Assembly: GCF_003205875.1 (NCBI RefSeq) | Contig: NZ_PUBZ01000169.1 | Span: 1-64,000, forward strand | DNA from: Herpetosiphon llansteffanensis | GTDB taxonomy: Bacteria > Chloroflexota > Chloroflexia > Chloroflexales > Herpetosiphonaceae | DNA length: 64,000 nucleotides | Direction: 5' to 3' | Shown: positions 34,720 to 43,143 of the stretch, one piece after another | How positions within the stretch are numbered: the stretch's first letter is position 1 | Layout of the letters: every line of letters begins with the position of its first letter | Notes under the pieces: generated by a model | What the model was told of the DNA's origin: nothing | Database searches by the model: none | The model's input: the letters and a program-made list of their open reading frames with translations, nothing else | Position numbers and translations under genes: made by a program

Positions 34720-35316
34720 ATGTTACTCAAAGGGCTTATTTTAGGCTTTTCGATTGCCGCACCAGTTGGGCCAATTGGCGTGTTGTGCATTCGACGCAGC
34801 CTAGTTCATGGCCGCTTGGCCGGGCTGTTATCGGGCTTGGGCGCAGCGACCGCCGATGGATTGTATGGGTTGCTGGCAGCGTTTGGCTTAGCGGCGGCGC
34901 TTAATAACGTCAACCAAGATTCAGTTTGGTTGTTTGGGCTGCGGATTGTGGGCGGGCTATTTCTGGGCTATTTGGCAATCAAAACCATGCTCAGTCGGCC
35001 TGCAAGCGAGGCGGCTAGCGCCCAAGCAGATAATTTGTGGGCGATGTATGCCTCGACGCTCTTTTTGACCTTGACCAATCCCATGACGATTTTATCGTTT
35101 GCGACCGTGTTTGCCGGTTTGGGGATTACGGCCTATGGCTGGGAGAGTGTTTGGTTGGTGGTTGGGGTGACGCTTGGCTCGGCTTTGTGGTGGTTGCTGC
35201 TGAGTGGTGGCGTGAGCCTCTTGCGTGAGCGAGTGCAAGGCTACACAATCTGGATTAATCGCATTTCAGGTGTGATTATTTTAGGCTTTGCGCTGCTAGT
35301 GTTGCTTGGAGCTTAA
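34720..35316 (+). CDS. LysE/RhtB family exporter
   Basis: 198 residues, six membrane segments, no signal peptide. The N-terminus FSIAAPVGPIGVLCIRRSL near residues 10-28 is the LysE signature, and LTLTNPMTILSFATVFAGLG near 116-135 is the conserved segment of transmembrane helix 4. Members export amino acids or related metabolites by proton exchange. The substrate is not evident. GAGGG precedes the ATG. It converges with pspA at a shared terminator. Confidence 0.9.
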   Translation: MLLKGLILGFSIAAPVGPIGVLCIRRSLVHGRLAGLLSGLGAATADGLYGLLAAFGLAAALNNVNQDSVWLFGLRIVGGLFLGYLAIKTMLSRPASEAASAQADNLWAMYASTLFLTLTNPMTILSFATVFAGLGITAYGWESVWLVVGVTLGSALWWLLLSGGVSLLRERVQGYTIWINRISGVIILGFALLVLLGA

Positions 35317-35323
35317 AGACAAA

Positions 35324-35351
35324 GCGGGTGCTGGTTTGAACCAACACCCGC
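35324..35351. terminator. Bidirectional terminator between lysE-type gene and pspA
   Basis: GCGGGTG-x-TGGTT pairs with AACCA-x-CACCCGC, flanked by AAA on the left and TTTAAA on the right, between converging genes. Confidence 0.75.
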
Positions 35352-35362
35352 AAGTTTAAAAA

Positions 35363-36025
35363 CTATTGTTTGCCCATTTTTGCTTTGAGGGCAGCCAATT
35401 CATCTTCGACAGCGGTATCGCGTTCGAGGTCGGCAAAGCGAGCTTCGAGCGAGCCACCTTCGAGTTTTGACATCGCATCGGCTTGGGCCAAGCGATCATC
35501 GACACGTTCTTCCATTTGGGACAATTTATCCATCGCATTGAGGTTGCCCAAACCTTGAACCGTGCGTTGAATCGCTTCTTGGGTTTCGGCGCGATTCTTC
35601 TTGGCGATAATCAATTCTTTCTTGGCTTTGGCTTCTGACAAGCGTGATTCAAGACTGACCAAGGCTTTTTGGAGTTGTTCCACTTGCTCGTCTTGTTGTT
35701 CGTATTGTTGGCGATAGGTATCGGCCATTTTTTGAGCATTGGTTTTGCGGCCTAAGGCAGCTTTTGCCAATTCATCGTCGCTTGCGCGAACCGCAGCTTC
35801 AGCCTTGGATTGCCATTGATCAGCTTCGGTTTGGAATGTCACCATCTTGTTGTGCAATTTGGTTTCATCGGCCATGGCGGATGCAACAGCGGTTTTGGCT
35901 TCGTACAGTTGTTCTTGCAATTGCCGCATGTACTCGTTGACCATTTTTTCAGGGTCTTCGGCCTTATCCAACATCGTATTGAGATTGGCGCTAACCAGGT
36001 CGCGAACACGGCTCAACAACGACAT
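35363..36025 (-). CDS. PspA/IM30 (ESCRT-III-like) membrane-stress protein
   Basis: 220 residues, coiled-coil throughout, with the family start MSLLSRVRDLVSANLNTMLDKAEDPEKMVNEYMRQ (residues 1-35), an amphipathic helix that docks on stressed membrane. Later helices (TAVASAMADE, QQYEQQDEQVEQLQKAL) follow the normal pattern; length is right for PspA/Vipp1. It forms rings and helical coats that maintain membrane integrity. It has its own AAGGAGG site and lies alone, downstream of rsmG on the same strand but 97 bp away. No PspF or PspBC partners are in the window. Confidence 0.92.
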   Translation of the reverse strand: MSLLSRVRDLVSANLNTMLDKAEDPEKMVNEYMRQLQEQLYEAKTAVASAMADETKLHNKMVTFQTEADQWQSKAEAAVRASDDELAKAALGRKTNAQKMADTYRQQYEQQDEQVEQLQKALVSLESRLSEAKAKKELIIAKKNRAETQEAIQRTVQGLGNLNAMDKLSQMEERVDDRLAQADAMSKLEGGSLEARFADLERDTAVEDELAALKAKMGKQ

Positions 36026-36122
36026 AGGAGTTCCTCCTTAGCTAAAACACAAAGATTGTGTGAATTCATTCTAGCACACCGCGTTGGCGGTTCTCAAGTA
36101 GTACGCGCCTTTTTCCATAAAG

Positions 36123-36833
36123 TTACAATGGTTTTTTGGATGGTGTGCCAACCGTGCGTGGGTAGGTCAATGGGGTAGAAGCTATTTTGTCAACGACGAC
36201 AAGGGAACGGACAGGCTCGGCTGGAATGTTGACATTATAGACCGCCCGTAATTGACCTCCAAGAATGGTTATGGCCTGCTCTGCATCTTGCACTTCAGGC
36301 TCAATTTCAAAGCCTTTTGGTGCAAGCCACATGCCACCAATTTTGCACAAGGGCAAACAGTATTCGGCGAGGGTTGCCAAATTGGCCACCGCGCGCGCCG
36401 TCACCAGCTCAAAATGCTCGCGCCAACGCCGTTCGCGGCCAACAACTTCGGCGCGTTCGACCTCAACCAGTACGTGTTCAAGCTGCAATTCTTGGGCCAC
36501 ATGGCGCAAAAATTCAGCCTTCTTGCCAATTGATTCAATTAATAACACTTCGGTTTCGGGCCACAAAATTGCCAAGGGAATGCCTGGCAAGCCTGCGCCA
36601 GAGCCAATATCGGCCAAGCTTGCTGGCGCTTGTTGGCAGGTTGTGGCTAGCGAAAAAGAATCCAACAAGTGACGCTTGGTTGCTTCGGGCAAGGTCGAGG
36701 GCGCAACCAAATTCATGCGCTCGCTCCATTGGGTTAGCAACGCCACATACTGCTCAAGACGGTCGATTTGGCTGGCAGTCAGGTTTAGTTCCCACTCAGC
36801 CATGGTGGTTTGGAGTAGTTCACGATCAATCAT
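36123..36833 (-). CDS. rsmG: 16S rRNA (guanine-N7) methyltransferase RsmG
   Basis: Methylates G527 of 16S rRNA; also called GidB. The 236-residue product has the SAM-binding LADIGSGAGLPGIPLAILWP near residues 69-88, IESIGKKAEFLRHVAQEL near 95-112, TARAVANLATLAEYCLPL near 141-158, and the typical start TASQIDRLEQYVALLTQWSERMNLVAP. The start codon overlaps the stop of the zinc-ribbon protein gene upstream (ATGA), so both are in one transcript. Confidence 0.95.
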   Translation of the reverse strand: MIDRELLQTTMAEWELNLTASQIDRLEQYVALLTQWSERMNLVAPSTLPEATKRHLLDSFSLATTCQQAPASLADIGSGAGLPGIPLAILWPETEVLLIESIGKKAEFLRHVAQELQLEHVLVEVERAEVVGRERRWREHFELVTARAVANLATLAEYCLPLCKIGGMWLAPKGFEIEPEVQDAEQAITILGGQLRAVYNVNIPAEPVRSLVVVDKIASTPLTYPRTVGTPSKKPL

Positions 36834-37717
36834 TTTTGTTTTGATAACCTATAGTGCATTTCGGCTTGCTCGTATAAGCCTAGATTATCATAAACCCGCC
36901 CGATTGCTGCATGCAGCTGTTGCGGGCGACGGCTGGTTGGCAGGGCTGCTTTCCATTGCTTAACCGCAGCAGCAGGAAAATCGCGGTCGCTATACATTTG
37001 GGCCAGACGTTCGCGATCAAGCGTGCGTTCGGCGGTCAGGAAATTCTCGAAGGAATGGCCGCATTCGCAGACCCAATTTTCACGCACATCGAGCACATGG
37101 CCACAATTGGGGCAATCGAAGGTTTGTTCGGTGCCACAAGTGCTACATTCGCCAGTGCTTTGGGTTGGCGTGCCACAAAATGCACAGGGAGCTTCGAGAT
37201 TTTGCGGCGGTTTAGGCACATTGCTGGTTGGGCTGCTTGCGACCGGGCTTAGTTCGGGGCTAACTTCAGCGACCATTGGCGCAAAACCAAAGCCTGGAAG
37301 TGGCTGATCAAGCTCGATTGGCAACGGTTGAAACATTTCCGCTGGTGGCTCATCGAAACTTGCTGGATTGCTAATCACTGGAGCTGGCGCTGAAGCGATT
37401 GGTGCTGGTGCTGGTGGCGGAGTTGGCTCGGCTGGTGGCCGATGTGGCTCGAAGGTCGAAAGAAAATCGGCTGCTTCGCTTTGGGCTAACTCTTCGAGGC
37501 CACGGCGAGCAGCAGTATTATCGGGATTGATTGAAAGCACGATTTGCAGACAATCGCGTTTTTGGGTGCGCGTTTCGACAATGCCGCTAAGCCAGAGCCA
37601 AGCAGTCTCATTTTTGGAATCTGTCAGGAGGACTTTTTGTAGATGCTGGCGCGCAAGCTCTCGTTGGCCTGCGCGCACAGCAGCGATGCCTTTGGCAAGT
37701 TCATCATCGATTGTCAT
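36830..37717 (-). CDS. TPR-like/zinc-ribbon protein, paralogue of the next gene upstream
   Basis: 295 residues. N-terminal TPR-like repeats (GIAAVRAGQRELARQHLQKVLLTDSKNETAWLWLSGIVETRTQKRDCLQIVLSINPDN) are followed by a Pro/Ala-rich linker near 85-150, two zinc ribbons (CAFCGTPTQSTGECSTCG and CPNCGHVLDVRENWVCECG near 176-217), and a C-terminal helical pair (AAAVKQWKAAL, IGRVYDNLGLYEQAEMHYRL). The paralogue at 37819 has the same layout. Such proteins are common in Chloroflexota and of unknown function. It is co-transcribed with rsmG. Confidence 0.8.
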   Translation of the reverse strand: MTIDDELAKGIAAVRAGQRELARQHLQKVLLTDSKNETAWLWLSGIVETRTQKRDCLQIVLSINPDNTAARRGLEELAQSEAADFLSTFEPHRPPAEPTPPPAPAPIASAPAPVISNPASFDEPPAEMFQPLPIELDQPLPGFGFAPMVAEVSPELSPVASSPTSNVPKPPQNLEAPCAFCGTPTQSTGECSTCGTEQTFDCPNCGHVLDVRENWVCECGHSFENFLTAERTLDRERLAQMYSDRDFPAAAVKQWKAALPTSRRPQQLHAAIGRVYDNLGLYEQAEMHYRLSKQK

Positions 37718-37818
37718 AACGGTAATCCATCGCTAAAAAGACATTCATTGGCTATTTTTAAGGATACACCGATTTTGACATAGATTTGGCCTGATGCAAG
37801 TAAGGATTGGCTAAGGAA

Positions 37819-38499
37819 TCAGGATTGGGCCACTTGGCGATGAAATTCGGCCTCTTGGTTGCGGCCAATCTTATCGTAGGCTTGGGCCAATTTTCGGTGC
37901 AACATCACTACATGCGAGCCATCTTTGAGCGCGCGATCCCATTGGCGGGCGGCTGGCTCCCAGCGCTCCATCAAGGCATAGCGTTGGCCTAAGCCTTCGT
38001 GATCGATGCCATCGGGAAAGAAAATGTAGTGCCGTAAACCCTCGCCGCATGGGCAGCGGGTGGTTTCCCATAAGTTTATTGTACTATCACATGAGGGGCA
38101 GGTGAGAATGGTATTTTCGCCACATACTTGACAATCGAGCTTGCTACTATCGGTATCCGAATGACAAAATGGACATTGAATTAATTTGCCATTACTGCTA
38201 GCAGCCATTGAAATTGGGGGAGTTGGCTCTGGCATGGGCGCAGGTTTGGTTTGCACTTCGAGGGCTGCGATGCCACGTTGGGCCGCTTCGTTGCTGGGGT
38301 TGATCAACAAAACCCGTACAAGGCAATCGCGGCGTTGCTCAGGCGTATCAACAATTGCGCTCATCCAGAGCCACGCTAGTTCGTTCCGTGCATTGAGTGC
38401 TATCACTTGGGTCAGAAAATCACGGGCTGTTGCGCGCTGGCCTGCTTTGGCGGCAGTAATCCCTTCAGCCAATAAATGCGTTTCATGCACGGACGACAT
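37819..38499 (-). CDS. TPR-like/zinc-ribbon protein, shorter paralogue
   Basis: 226 residues, same order as the gene at 36830: TPR-like start (GITAAKAGQRATARDFLTQVIALNARNELAWLWMSAIVDTPEQRRDC), a much shorter Pro linker (PAPMPEPTPPIS), two zinc ribbons (CPFCHSDTDSSKLDCQVCG and CPSCDSTINLWETTRCPCG near 123-160) and a TPR end (LAQAYDKIGRNQEAEFHRQVAQ). ATG 38499 is supported by AAGGAG. It starts 22 bp after lipA on the same strand, with the second paralogue 101 bp further on. Likely an old tandem duplication with linker growth in one copy. Confidence 0.8.
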   Translation of the reverse strand: MSSVHETHLLAEGITAAKAGQRATARDFLTQVIALNARNELAWLWMSAIVDTPEQRRDCLVRVLLINPSNEAAQRGIAALEVQTKPAPMPEPTPPISMAASSNGKLIQCPFCHSDTDSSKLDCQVCGENTILTCPSCDSTINLWETTRCPCGEGLRHYIFFPDGIDHEGLGQRYALMERWEPAARQWDRALKDGSHVVMLHRKLAQAYDKIGRNQEAEFHRQVAQS

Positions 38500-38521
38500 A
38501 GGAACTCCTTCTATCGATAAT

Positions 38522-39442
38522 CTAGCGTGGTTCGAGTGCAATCCATTCTTGCACTGGGCTAGCCACGTCATTGCTTATTTGTTGGTGGTGTAACTCCCCC
38601 GCGTGAAATGATGAGCGGATGAATGGCCCGGCAAAGGTGGCGCGAAAGCCCAATTGCTGGCCATAGCTGCGATACAACTCATAACGCTCAGGGGGAATAT
38701 ATTCGCTGACCGCGACATGGGTCAACGATGGTTGTAAATATTGGCCAATCGTGACCAGCTCGACCCCAACCTGTTTGAGATCATCCATGGTTTGGTAGAT
38801 TTCATTGGTTGTTTCGCCCAAACCCACCATAAACCCCGATTTGGTGCTGATTTGGGGGGCGAACTCACGACTGCGGGCCAATAAGGCTAATGATCGATCA
38901 TAATCGCCTTGGGCGCGCACACTTTTAAAGACGCTGCGCACGGTTTCGATATTGTGATTGAGCACGTGTGGCTCGGCATCCAAGACTGTTTTGAGTGCAT
39001 CGGCATCGCCCTTGAAATCGGGAATCAAGACCTCAACCTCGGCCTCTGGCAAGCGTTGGCGAATGGCGTTGATGGTGCGAGCAAAGTGGCGTGCGCCACC
39101 ATCCTTAACATCATCGCGAGCCACAGCGGTTACCACCACATATTTTAAACCCAAACGCGCAGCAGCTTCGGCCACGTTATTTGGCTCGCGTGGATCAAGC
39201 GGAAAAGGCTTGGCGGTGGTTACGTCACAATAATGACAACGCCGCGTACAGCGATCGCCGCCGATCATAAAAGTAGCAGTGCCTTGGCCAAAACATTCAG
39301 CGATATTAGGACACGAGGCTTCTTCACACACAGTATTGAGATTGAGATCACGCAGTAATTGACGGACATTGCGCAACTCTGGTGAAAGCACGGGTTTGCG
39401 TAACCACTCTGGTTTACGCTGACGATGCGGTGTTGATGGCAT
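38522..39442 (-). CDS. lipA: Lipoyl synthase
   Basis: Radical SAM enzyme that inserts two sulfurs into octanoyl groups on lipoyl domains. The 306-residue product has both cluster motifs: the auxiliary C-x4-C-x5-C in VCEEASCPNIAECFG near residues 38-52 and the radical SAM C-x3-C-x2-C in RCTRRCHYCDVTTAKP near 64-79. LNHNIETVRSVFKSVR near 157-172 and the C-terminal PFIRSSFHA region also match the family. GAGG precedes the ATG at suitable spacing. The zinc-ribbon paralogues follow on the same strand. Confidence 0.97.
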   Translation of the reverse strand: MPSTPHRQRKPEWLRKPVLSPELRNVRQLLRDLNLNTVCEEASCPNIAECFGQGTATFMIGGDRCTRRCHYCDVTTAKPFPLDPREPNNVAEAAARLGLKYVVVTAVARDDVKDGGARHFARTINAIRQRLPEAEVEVLIPDFKGDADALKTVLDAEPHVLNHNIETVRSVFKSVRAQGDYDRSLALLARSREFAPQISTKSGFMVGLGETTNEIYQTMDDLKQVGVELVTIGQYLQPSLTHVAVSEYIPPERYELYRSYGQQLGFRATFAGPFIRSSFHAGELHHQQISNDVASPVQEWIALEPR

Positions 39443-39767
39443 ACCAACCTCACGTTAAGCAGCACATGCAGCAGTGCAAGTGACGGCAGACGAATGTGGT
39501 TCCAGCTTGCCTAAGCCAGCGATAACCCTCACTCGCTATTGTAAAAAATTATTTAAGCGATTGCGATAACCCAAAAGCACCACTTTGGCCTAAAGGCGAT
39601 CCTGCCCATATGGGGGACAGTGGAGCGATTTTTAGCGCAGGCGAAAGCCAAAAAGCTCAAGTATTTGCTTGGTAATCTGCGCCAAGTATAGCACGAACTT
39701 AGTTCATTGAACCAAGCGGCTGTGCTATAATTTAACGAGATATGGCAAGCAAGGAACTGGTGTTTTC
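39443..39767. other. Divergent gap between lipA and radA
   Basis: 325 bp without a gene. A compact dyad, GCaCCACT (39577-39584) with AGTGGaGC (39619-39626), encloses two smaller hairpins and could be a structured RNA or decayed repeat. On the minus strand TACAATAGC near 39532-39540 may be the lipA -10. Toward radA lie the palindrome GAACTTAGTTC (39695-39705) and an extended -10 (39723-39731). Confidence 0.5.
39695..39731 (+). promoter_or_regulatory. radA promoter region with a GAACTTAGTTC palindrome
   Basis: TGCTATAAT (39723-39731) is a perfect extended -10 box, 36 bp before the radA ATG. The -35 region has only weak TTCATT (39703-39708), overlapped by the perfect palindrome GAACT-T-AGTTC (39695-39705), whose half-site equals the GAAC half-site seen at lexA but with a 3-base rather than 4-base spacer. 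Confidence 0.5.
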
Positions 39768-41195
39768 ATGGCCAAACAACGTACAATTTTCGTGTGTCAA
39801 CAATGTGATGCACAGTTTCCCCGTTGGATGGGCCGCTGTACCGAATGTGGCGCTTGGGATAGTTTGGTTGAACAAATTGTCACGAAGTCAGTAGGTACGA
39901 CAGGCGGTAGTACTCGATCACCTCTAGGAGTGAGCGAGCCATTACGCTTGCCGGATATTCAACTTGGCGATGTGCAACGCTTGCCAGTTCGTGGCAGCGA
40001 ATTTGCTCGCGTGCTTGGCGGCGGGATTGTGCCCGGCTCGTTGGTGCTGATTGGCGGCGACCCTGGGATTGGTAAATCGACCTTGCTGCTTGAGCAAAGC
40101 GCTGCTTTGGCCGAAATGGCAGGCGATGTGCTGTATATTTCTGCTGAAGAATCGCAGCAACAAATTAAGTTGCGGGCAACGAGGCTTGGTTTAGCTGCTG
40201 AGCGTTTATTTATTTTGGCTGAAACCAGCCTTGATACGGCGATTGCCACTATCGAACGCATGAAACCAGTCTTGGTGATTGTCGACTCGATTCAAACCGT
40301 ATATAGCGAAGATGTGACTTCGGCGGCGGGCAGTGTTTCGCAGGTACGCGAAGGCGCGTTGCGGCTCCAACGGGTTGCCAAGCAACACAATATTTCAATT
40401 ATGCTGGTTGGCCATGTGACCAAAGAAGGCGCAATTGCTGGGCCACGGGTGCTTGAGCACATTGTTGATGTCGTGTTGTACCTTGAAGGTGAGCGCTTTC
40501 ATCAATATCGATTGTTACGCAGCGTCAAAAATCGCTTTGGCTCCACCAATGAAGTTGGGGTTTTCGAGATGAATCAAGGTGGCATGGTCGAAGTCACCAA
40601 TCCATCGCAAATTTTCTTGGCCGAGCGCAGCACCAATTCGCCTGGCTCGGCGGTGGCAGTGATGTTGGAAGGCACGCGTCCATTGTTATTGGAAGTGCAA
40701 GCCCTGACCAGCCACACCGCCAATGCCCAACCGCGGCGTACCGCCAATGGCTTTGATCAAAACCGGTTGGCAATGATTATTGCGGTGCTCTCAAAGCGGG
40801 TTGGCGTGCCATTGTTCAATCAGGATATTTATGTTAATGTGGTAGGCGGTTTGAAAGTGACCGAGCCAGCGATCGATCTTGCTGTAGCCACGGCGATAAC
40901 TTCATCATTTCGGAACCAGCGCGTTGAACCAAATACCGTCTTAATTGGTGAAATTGGGCTTTCGGGCGAATTGCGTTCGGTAAGCCAGCTTGATCGGCGT
41001 TTGAACGAGGCGGCCAAGCTTGGTTTTCATAATGCAATTGTGCCGCAGATCGATGCCTTACCGCAGATCGACGCGTTTCAGGTTACTGGCATTCGTTCAT
41101 TAGTTGAAGCAGTGCGCGCTGCTTTAATTGGTGCGCCGCGACCATCACCTGGTGAGCCGCCAACCGCGAAGGCAGCAACTGACCATGATGATTAA
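39768..41195 (+). CDS. radA: DNA repair protein RadA (Sms)
   Basis: Hexameric branch-migrating helicase in recombination and transformation. The 475-residue product has the N-terminal zinc finger (CQQCDAQFPRWMGRCTECG, residues 10-28), Walker A GGDPGIGKSTLL near 95-106, the RadA-specific KNRFG in SVKNRFGSTNEVG near 253-265, and a C-terminal Lon-protease-like domain (NVVGGLKVTEPAIDLAVA near 358-375, IGLSGELRSV near 403-412). GGAACTGG lies before the ATG. It is followed after 33 bp by the PIN-TRAM gene, a common order (radA-yacL) in bacteria. Confidence 0.97.
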   Translation: MAKQRTIFVCQQCDAQFPRWMGRCTECGAWDSLVEQIVTKSVGTTGGSTRSPLGVSEPLRLPDIQLGDVQRLPVRGSEFARVLGGGIVPGSLVLIGGDPGIGKSTLLLEQSAALAEMAGDVLYISAEESQQQIKLRATRLGLAAERLFILAETSLDTAIATIERMKPVLVIVDSIQTVYSEDVTSAAGSVSQVREGALRLQRVAKQHNISIMLVGHVTKEGAIAGPRVLEHIVDVVLYLEGERFHQYRLLRSVKNRFGSTNEVGVFEMNQGGMVEVTNPSQIFLAERSTNSPGSAVAVMLEGTRPLLLEVQALTSHTANAQPRRTANGFDQNRLAMIIAVLSKRVGVPLFNQDIYVNVVGGLKVTEPAIDLAVATAITSSFRNQRVEPNTVLIGEIGLSGELRSVSQLDRRLNEAAKLGFHNAIVPQIDALPQIDAFQVTGIRSLVEAVRAALIGAPRPSPGEPPTAKAATDHDD

Positions 41196-41228
41196 GCGTG
41201 AATTGTGGATGTGCTCACGAGGAGATTT

Positions 41229-42380
41229 ATGACGATTTCGGAAAAAAAGCCTGTAAACAGAAATCGCTTACTTAGCATTGATTTTTGGGTTCGAATTTTA
41301 GGCATGATCTTGTTGGGCTATGTTGGTTGGTATTTTAGCTCACGTTCGGCGAGCAATCCCGCTACCGAAGATGAAATTTTAGCAATGCAATTGCTCATCC
41401 TTTCGGGGGCTGGCTTGGGCTTGTTAATTACCCATCGCCTGATCTTATACCCAATTCGCAATGTGAATCAACGCTTGCGCAAAAGTAGTGCTCAAGAATT
41501 GATTGCTTTGGGTTTGGGCACGCTCTTGGGCGTGGTGATTGGCGCACTATTAGCGATTCCACTGAGCAATTTGCCTGGGCTGCTCGGCAATTATTTGCCA
41601 GCAATTGCTAGTTTTTTGGCAATCTACTTTTGTGTTATGGGTTTTGAGTATCAAAAGAAAAACTTGGCTAACTTTAGCGTTTCGTTGCAAACCGCCAAAG
41701 CGCGTCCGGTTAAAGAAGCTGTGCCAATGCGCCGCACCTGTTTGGTTGATACCAGCGCGATTATCGATGGCCGGGTTTTGGCAGTTGTGCGTAGTGGCTT
41801 TCTTGATGGCGTTTTAGTAGTGCCACGCTTTGTTTTGAACGAATTGCAGCTGTTGGCCGATTCGAGCGATGATATGAAGCGCATGCGTGGCCGACGTGGC
41901 CTCGATATGTTAGAAGAAATTCGCAAAGACGACCAACTGCGGCTCGAAATGCCCAACGAAGATATTGCCAATGCGCGCGGCGTTGACCAAAAATTGGTCA
42001 CCTTGGCCTTGCAAGATGGCCACGCCTTGATTACCAACGACAAAAACTTGAGCCAAGTTGCCGAGTTACAAGGCGTGCAAGTGCTCAATTTAAATGTGCT
42101 TTCCGATGCTGTGCGACCACCAGTGGGCGCTGGCGAAATGTTGGTCGTGAAAGTGCGTGAAGAGGGCCGCGAGCGCGAACAAGGCATTGGCTATCTCGAA
42201 GATGGCACGATGGTTGTGGTTGAAGATGCCCGCGAACGAATTGGCGATGAAGTTCGGGTGATCGTCAGTCGAGTGTGGACCAACGATCGGGGCCGCATGG
42301 TCTTTGGCCGCATTATGGGCAGTGCTGGGGCATTTTACGGGGGCAAAAACGATGCGGGCAATTATCCAGCGCGTAGCTAG
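41229..42380 (+). CDS. Membrane-anchored PIN-TRAM nuclease-like protein (YacL family)
   Basis: 383 residues. Four membrane segments fill the first 145 residues. The PIN domain follows: [20 protein letters not shown] near 171-190, [28 protein letters not shown] near 198-225, [26 protein letters not shown] near 250-275 with the expected Asp residues. The TRAM domain is at the end ([30 protein letters not shown]). YacL-type proteins are thought to be RNases at the membrane. ATG 41229 is supported by GAGGAG; a GTG at 41205 is possible. It overlaps dtd by 29 bp. Confidence 0.9.
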   Translation: MTISEKKPVNRNRLLSIDFWVRILGMILLGYVGWYFSSRSASNPATEDEILAMQLLILSGAGLGLLITHRLILYPIRNVNQRLRKSSAQELIALGLGTLLGVVIGALLAIPLSNLPGLLGNYLPAIASFLAIYFCVMGFEYQKKNLANFSVSLQTAKARPVKEAVPMRRTCLVDTSAIIDGRVLAVVRSGFLDGVLVVPRFVLNELQLLADSSDDMKRMRGRRGLDMLEEIRKDDQLRLEMPNEDIANARGVDQKLVTLALQDGHALITNDKNLSQVAELQGVQVLNLNVLSDAVRPPVGAGEMLVVKVREEGREREQGIGYLEDGTMVVVEDARERIGDEVRVIVSRVWTNDRGRMVFGRIMGSAGAFYGGKNDAGNYPARS

Positions 42381-42813
42381 TGCCAGTGTCACCGTTGCTG
42401 AACAGCTTGTTGGCCAGATTAATGCTGGCCTTTTGGTGTTGCTGGCAGTTAGCCCCAGCGATAGCGCTGACGATTTGCGCAAGCTTGCCGATAAAATTCT
42501 CAATTTGCGCATTTTTCCCGATGATCACGATCGGTTTGACCGCTCGTTAATCGATTGTCAAGGCGAATTATTGGTCGTTTCGCAATTTACACTTTATGCA
42601 GATACCCGCAAAGGCCGCCGACCATCGTTTGTTGGCGCGGCAGCCCCAACCTTGGCCGAGCCAATGGTTGAGCAGTTTATTGCCTATTGTCGTGAGCAAG
42701 GCATTACAACTGCCAGTGGCCAATTTGGCGCGGCAATGCAGGTTCAGCTGATCAACGATGGGCCTGTGACGATTATTCTGGATACAGCGGAGTGGCAGCA
42801 TGGCCGAGGCTGA
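42352..42813 (+). CDS. dtd: D-aminoacyl-tRNA deacylase
   Basis: Removes D-amino acids and Gly mischarged on tRNA. The 153-residue product has the cross-subunit-conserved [17 protein letters not shown] near residues 77-93 and the active-site [11 protein letters not shown] near 134-144. N-terminal [15 protein letters not shown] is typical. ATG 42352 lies inside the PIN-TRAM gene and is preceded by ACGGGGGC; an upstream reading from 42304 would add a leader not seen in the family. The small gene downstream overlaps it by 14 bp. Confidence 0.95.
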   Translation: MRAIIQRVASASVTVAEQLVGQINAGLLVLLAVSPSDSADDLRKLADKILNLRIFPDDHDRFDRSLIDCQGELLVVSQFTLYADTRKGRRPSFVGAAAPTLAEPMVEQFIAYCREQGITTASGQFGAAMQVQLINDGPVTIILDTAEWQHGRG

Positions 42814-43057
42814 TGAGGCTGAGCAGGTTTTAGTTCAATTGGCGCAGAGCCTGCATCGCCATCGGCTTAGCGGCGTAGCCCAATTGTTCCTGCGATCGGG
42901 TCATGTTGCCAGCATTGTTTTGAGCCAGTTGTGTTTATTTGGCCAAGCATTTGTGCCAAGCCCGCTACGACAGCGGCTCGCAGGCTATGCTAATGCCTTA
43001 GAAACTGAGGCTAGTTGGCAGCGCTTAATTGAGCATCTGAATGCCCTAGAAAGTTGA
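42800..43057 (+). CDS. Small hypothetical protein after dtd
   Basis: 85 residues, no family recognised. Mainly helical and Leu/Ala/Gln-rich, with a moderately hydrophobic middle ([18 protein letters not shown] near 35-52), not clearly membrane-spanning. GGAGTGG precedes the ATG within dtd and the 14-bp overlap suggests translational coupling. The stop codon overlaps the -35 box of the next operon's promoter. Confidence 0.65.
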   Translation: MAEADEAEQVLVQLAQSLHRHRLSGVAQLFLRSGHVASIVLSQLCLFGQAFVPSPLRQRLAGYANALETEASWQRLIEHLNALES

Positions 43058-43082
43058 CAAAGCATTAACGATGGGCTACACT
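43054..43082 (+). promoter_or_regulatory. Promoter of the PxWL/MutL-like operon
   Basis: Consensus TTGACA (43054-43059) and TACACT (43077-43082) with a 17 bp spacer, about 60 bp before the GTG at 43144. It marks the start of the five-gene operon ending at 52062. Confidence 0.75.
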
Positions 43083-43143
43083 CAGCGCAATTACGCCTAG
43101 TAGCCTACTTGCTGCAATCTGTGTCTGTTGTGAGGGCCAACCC

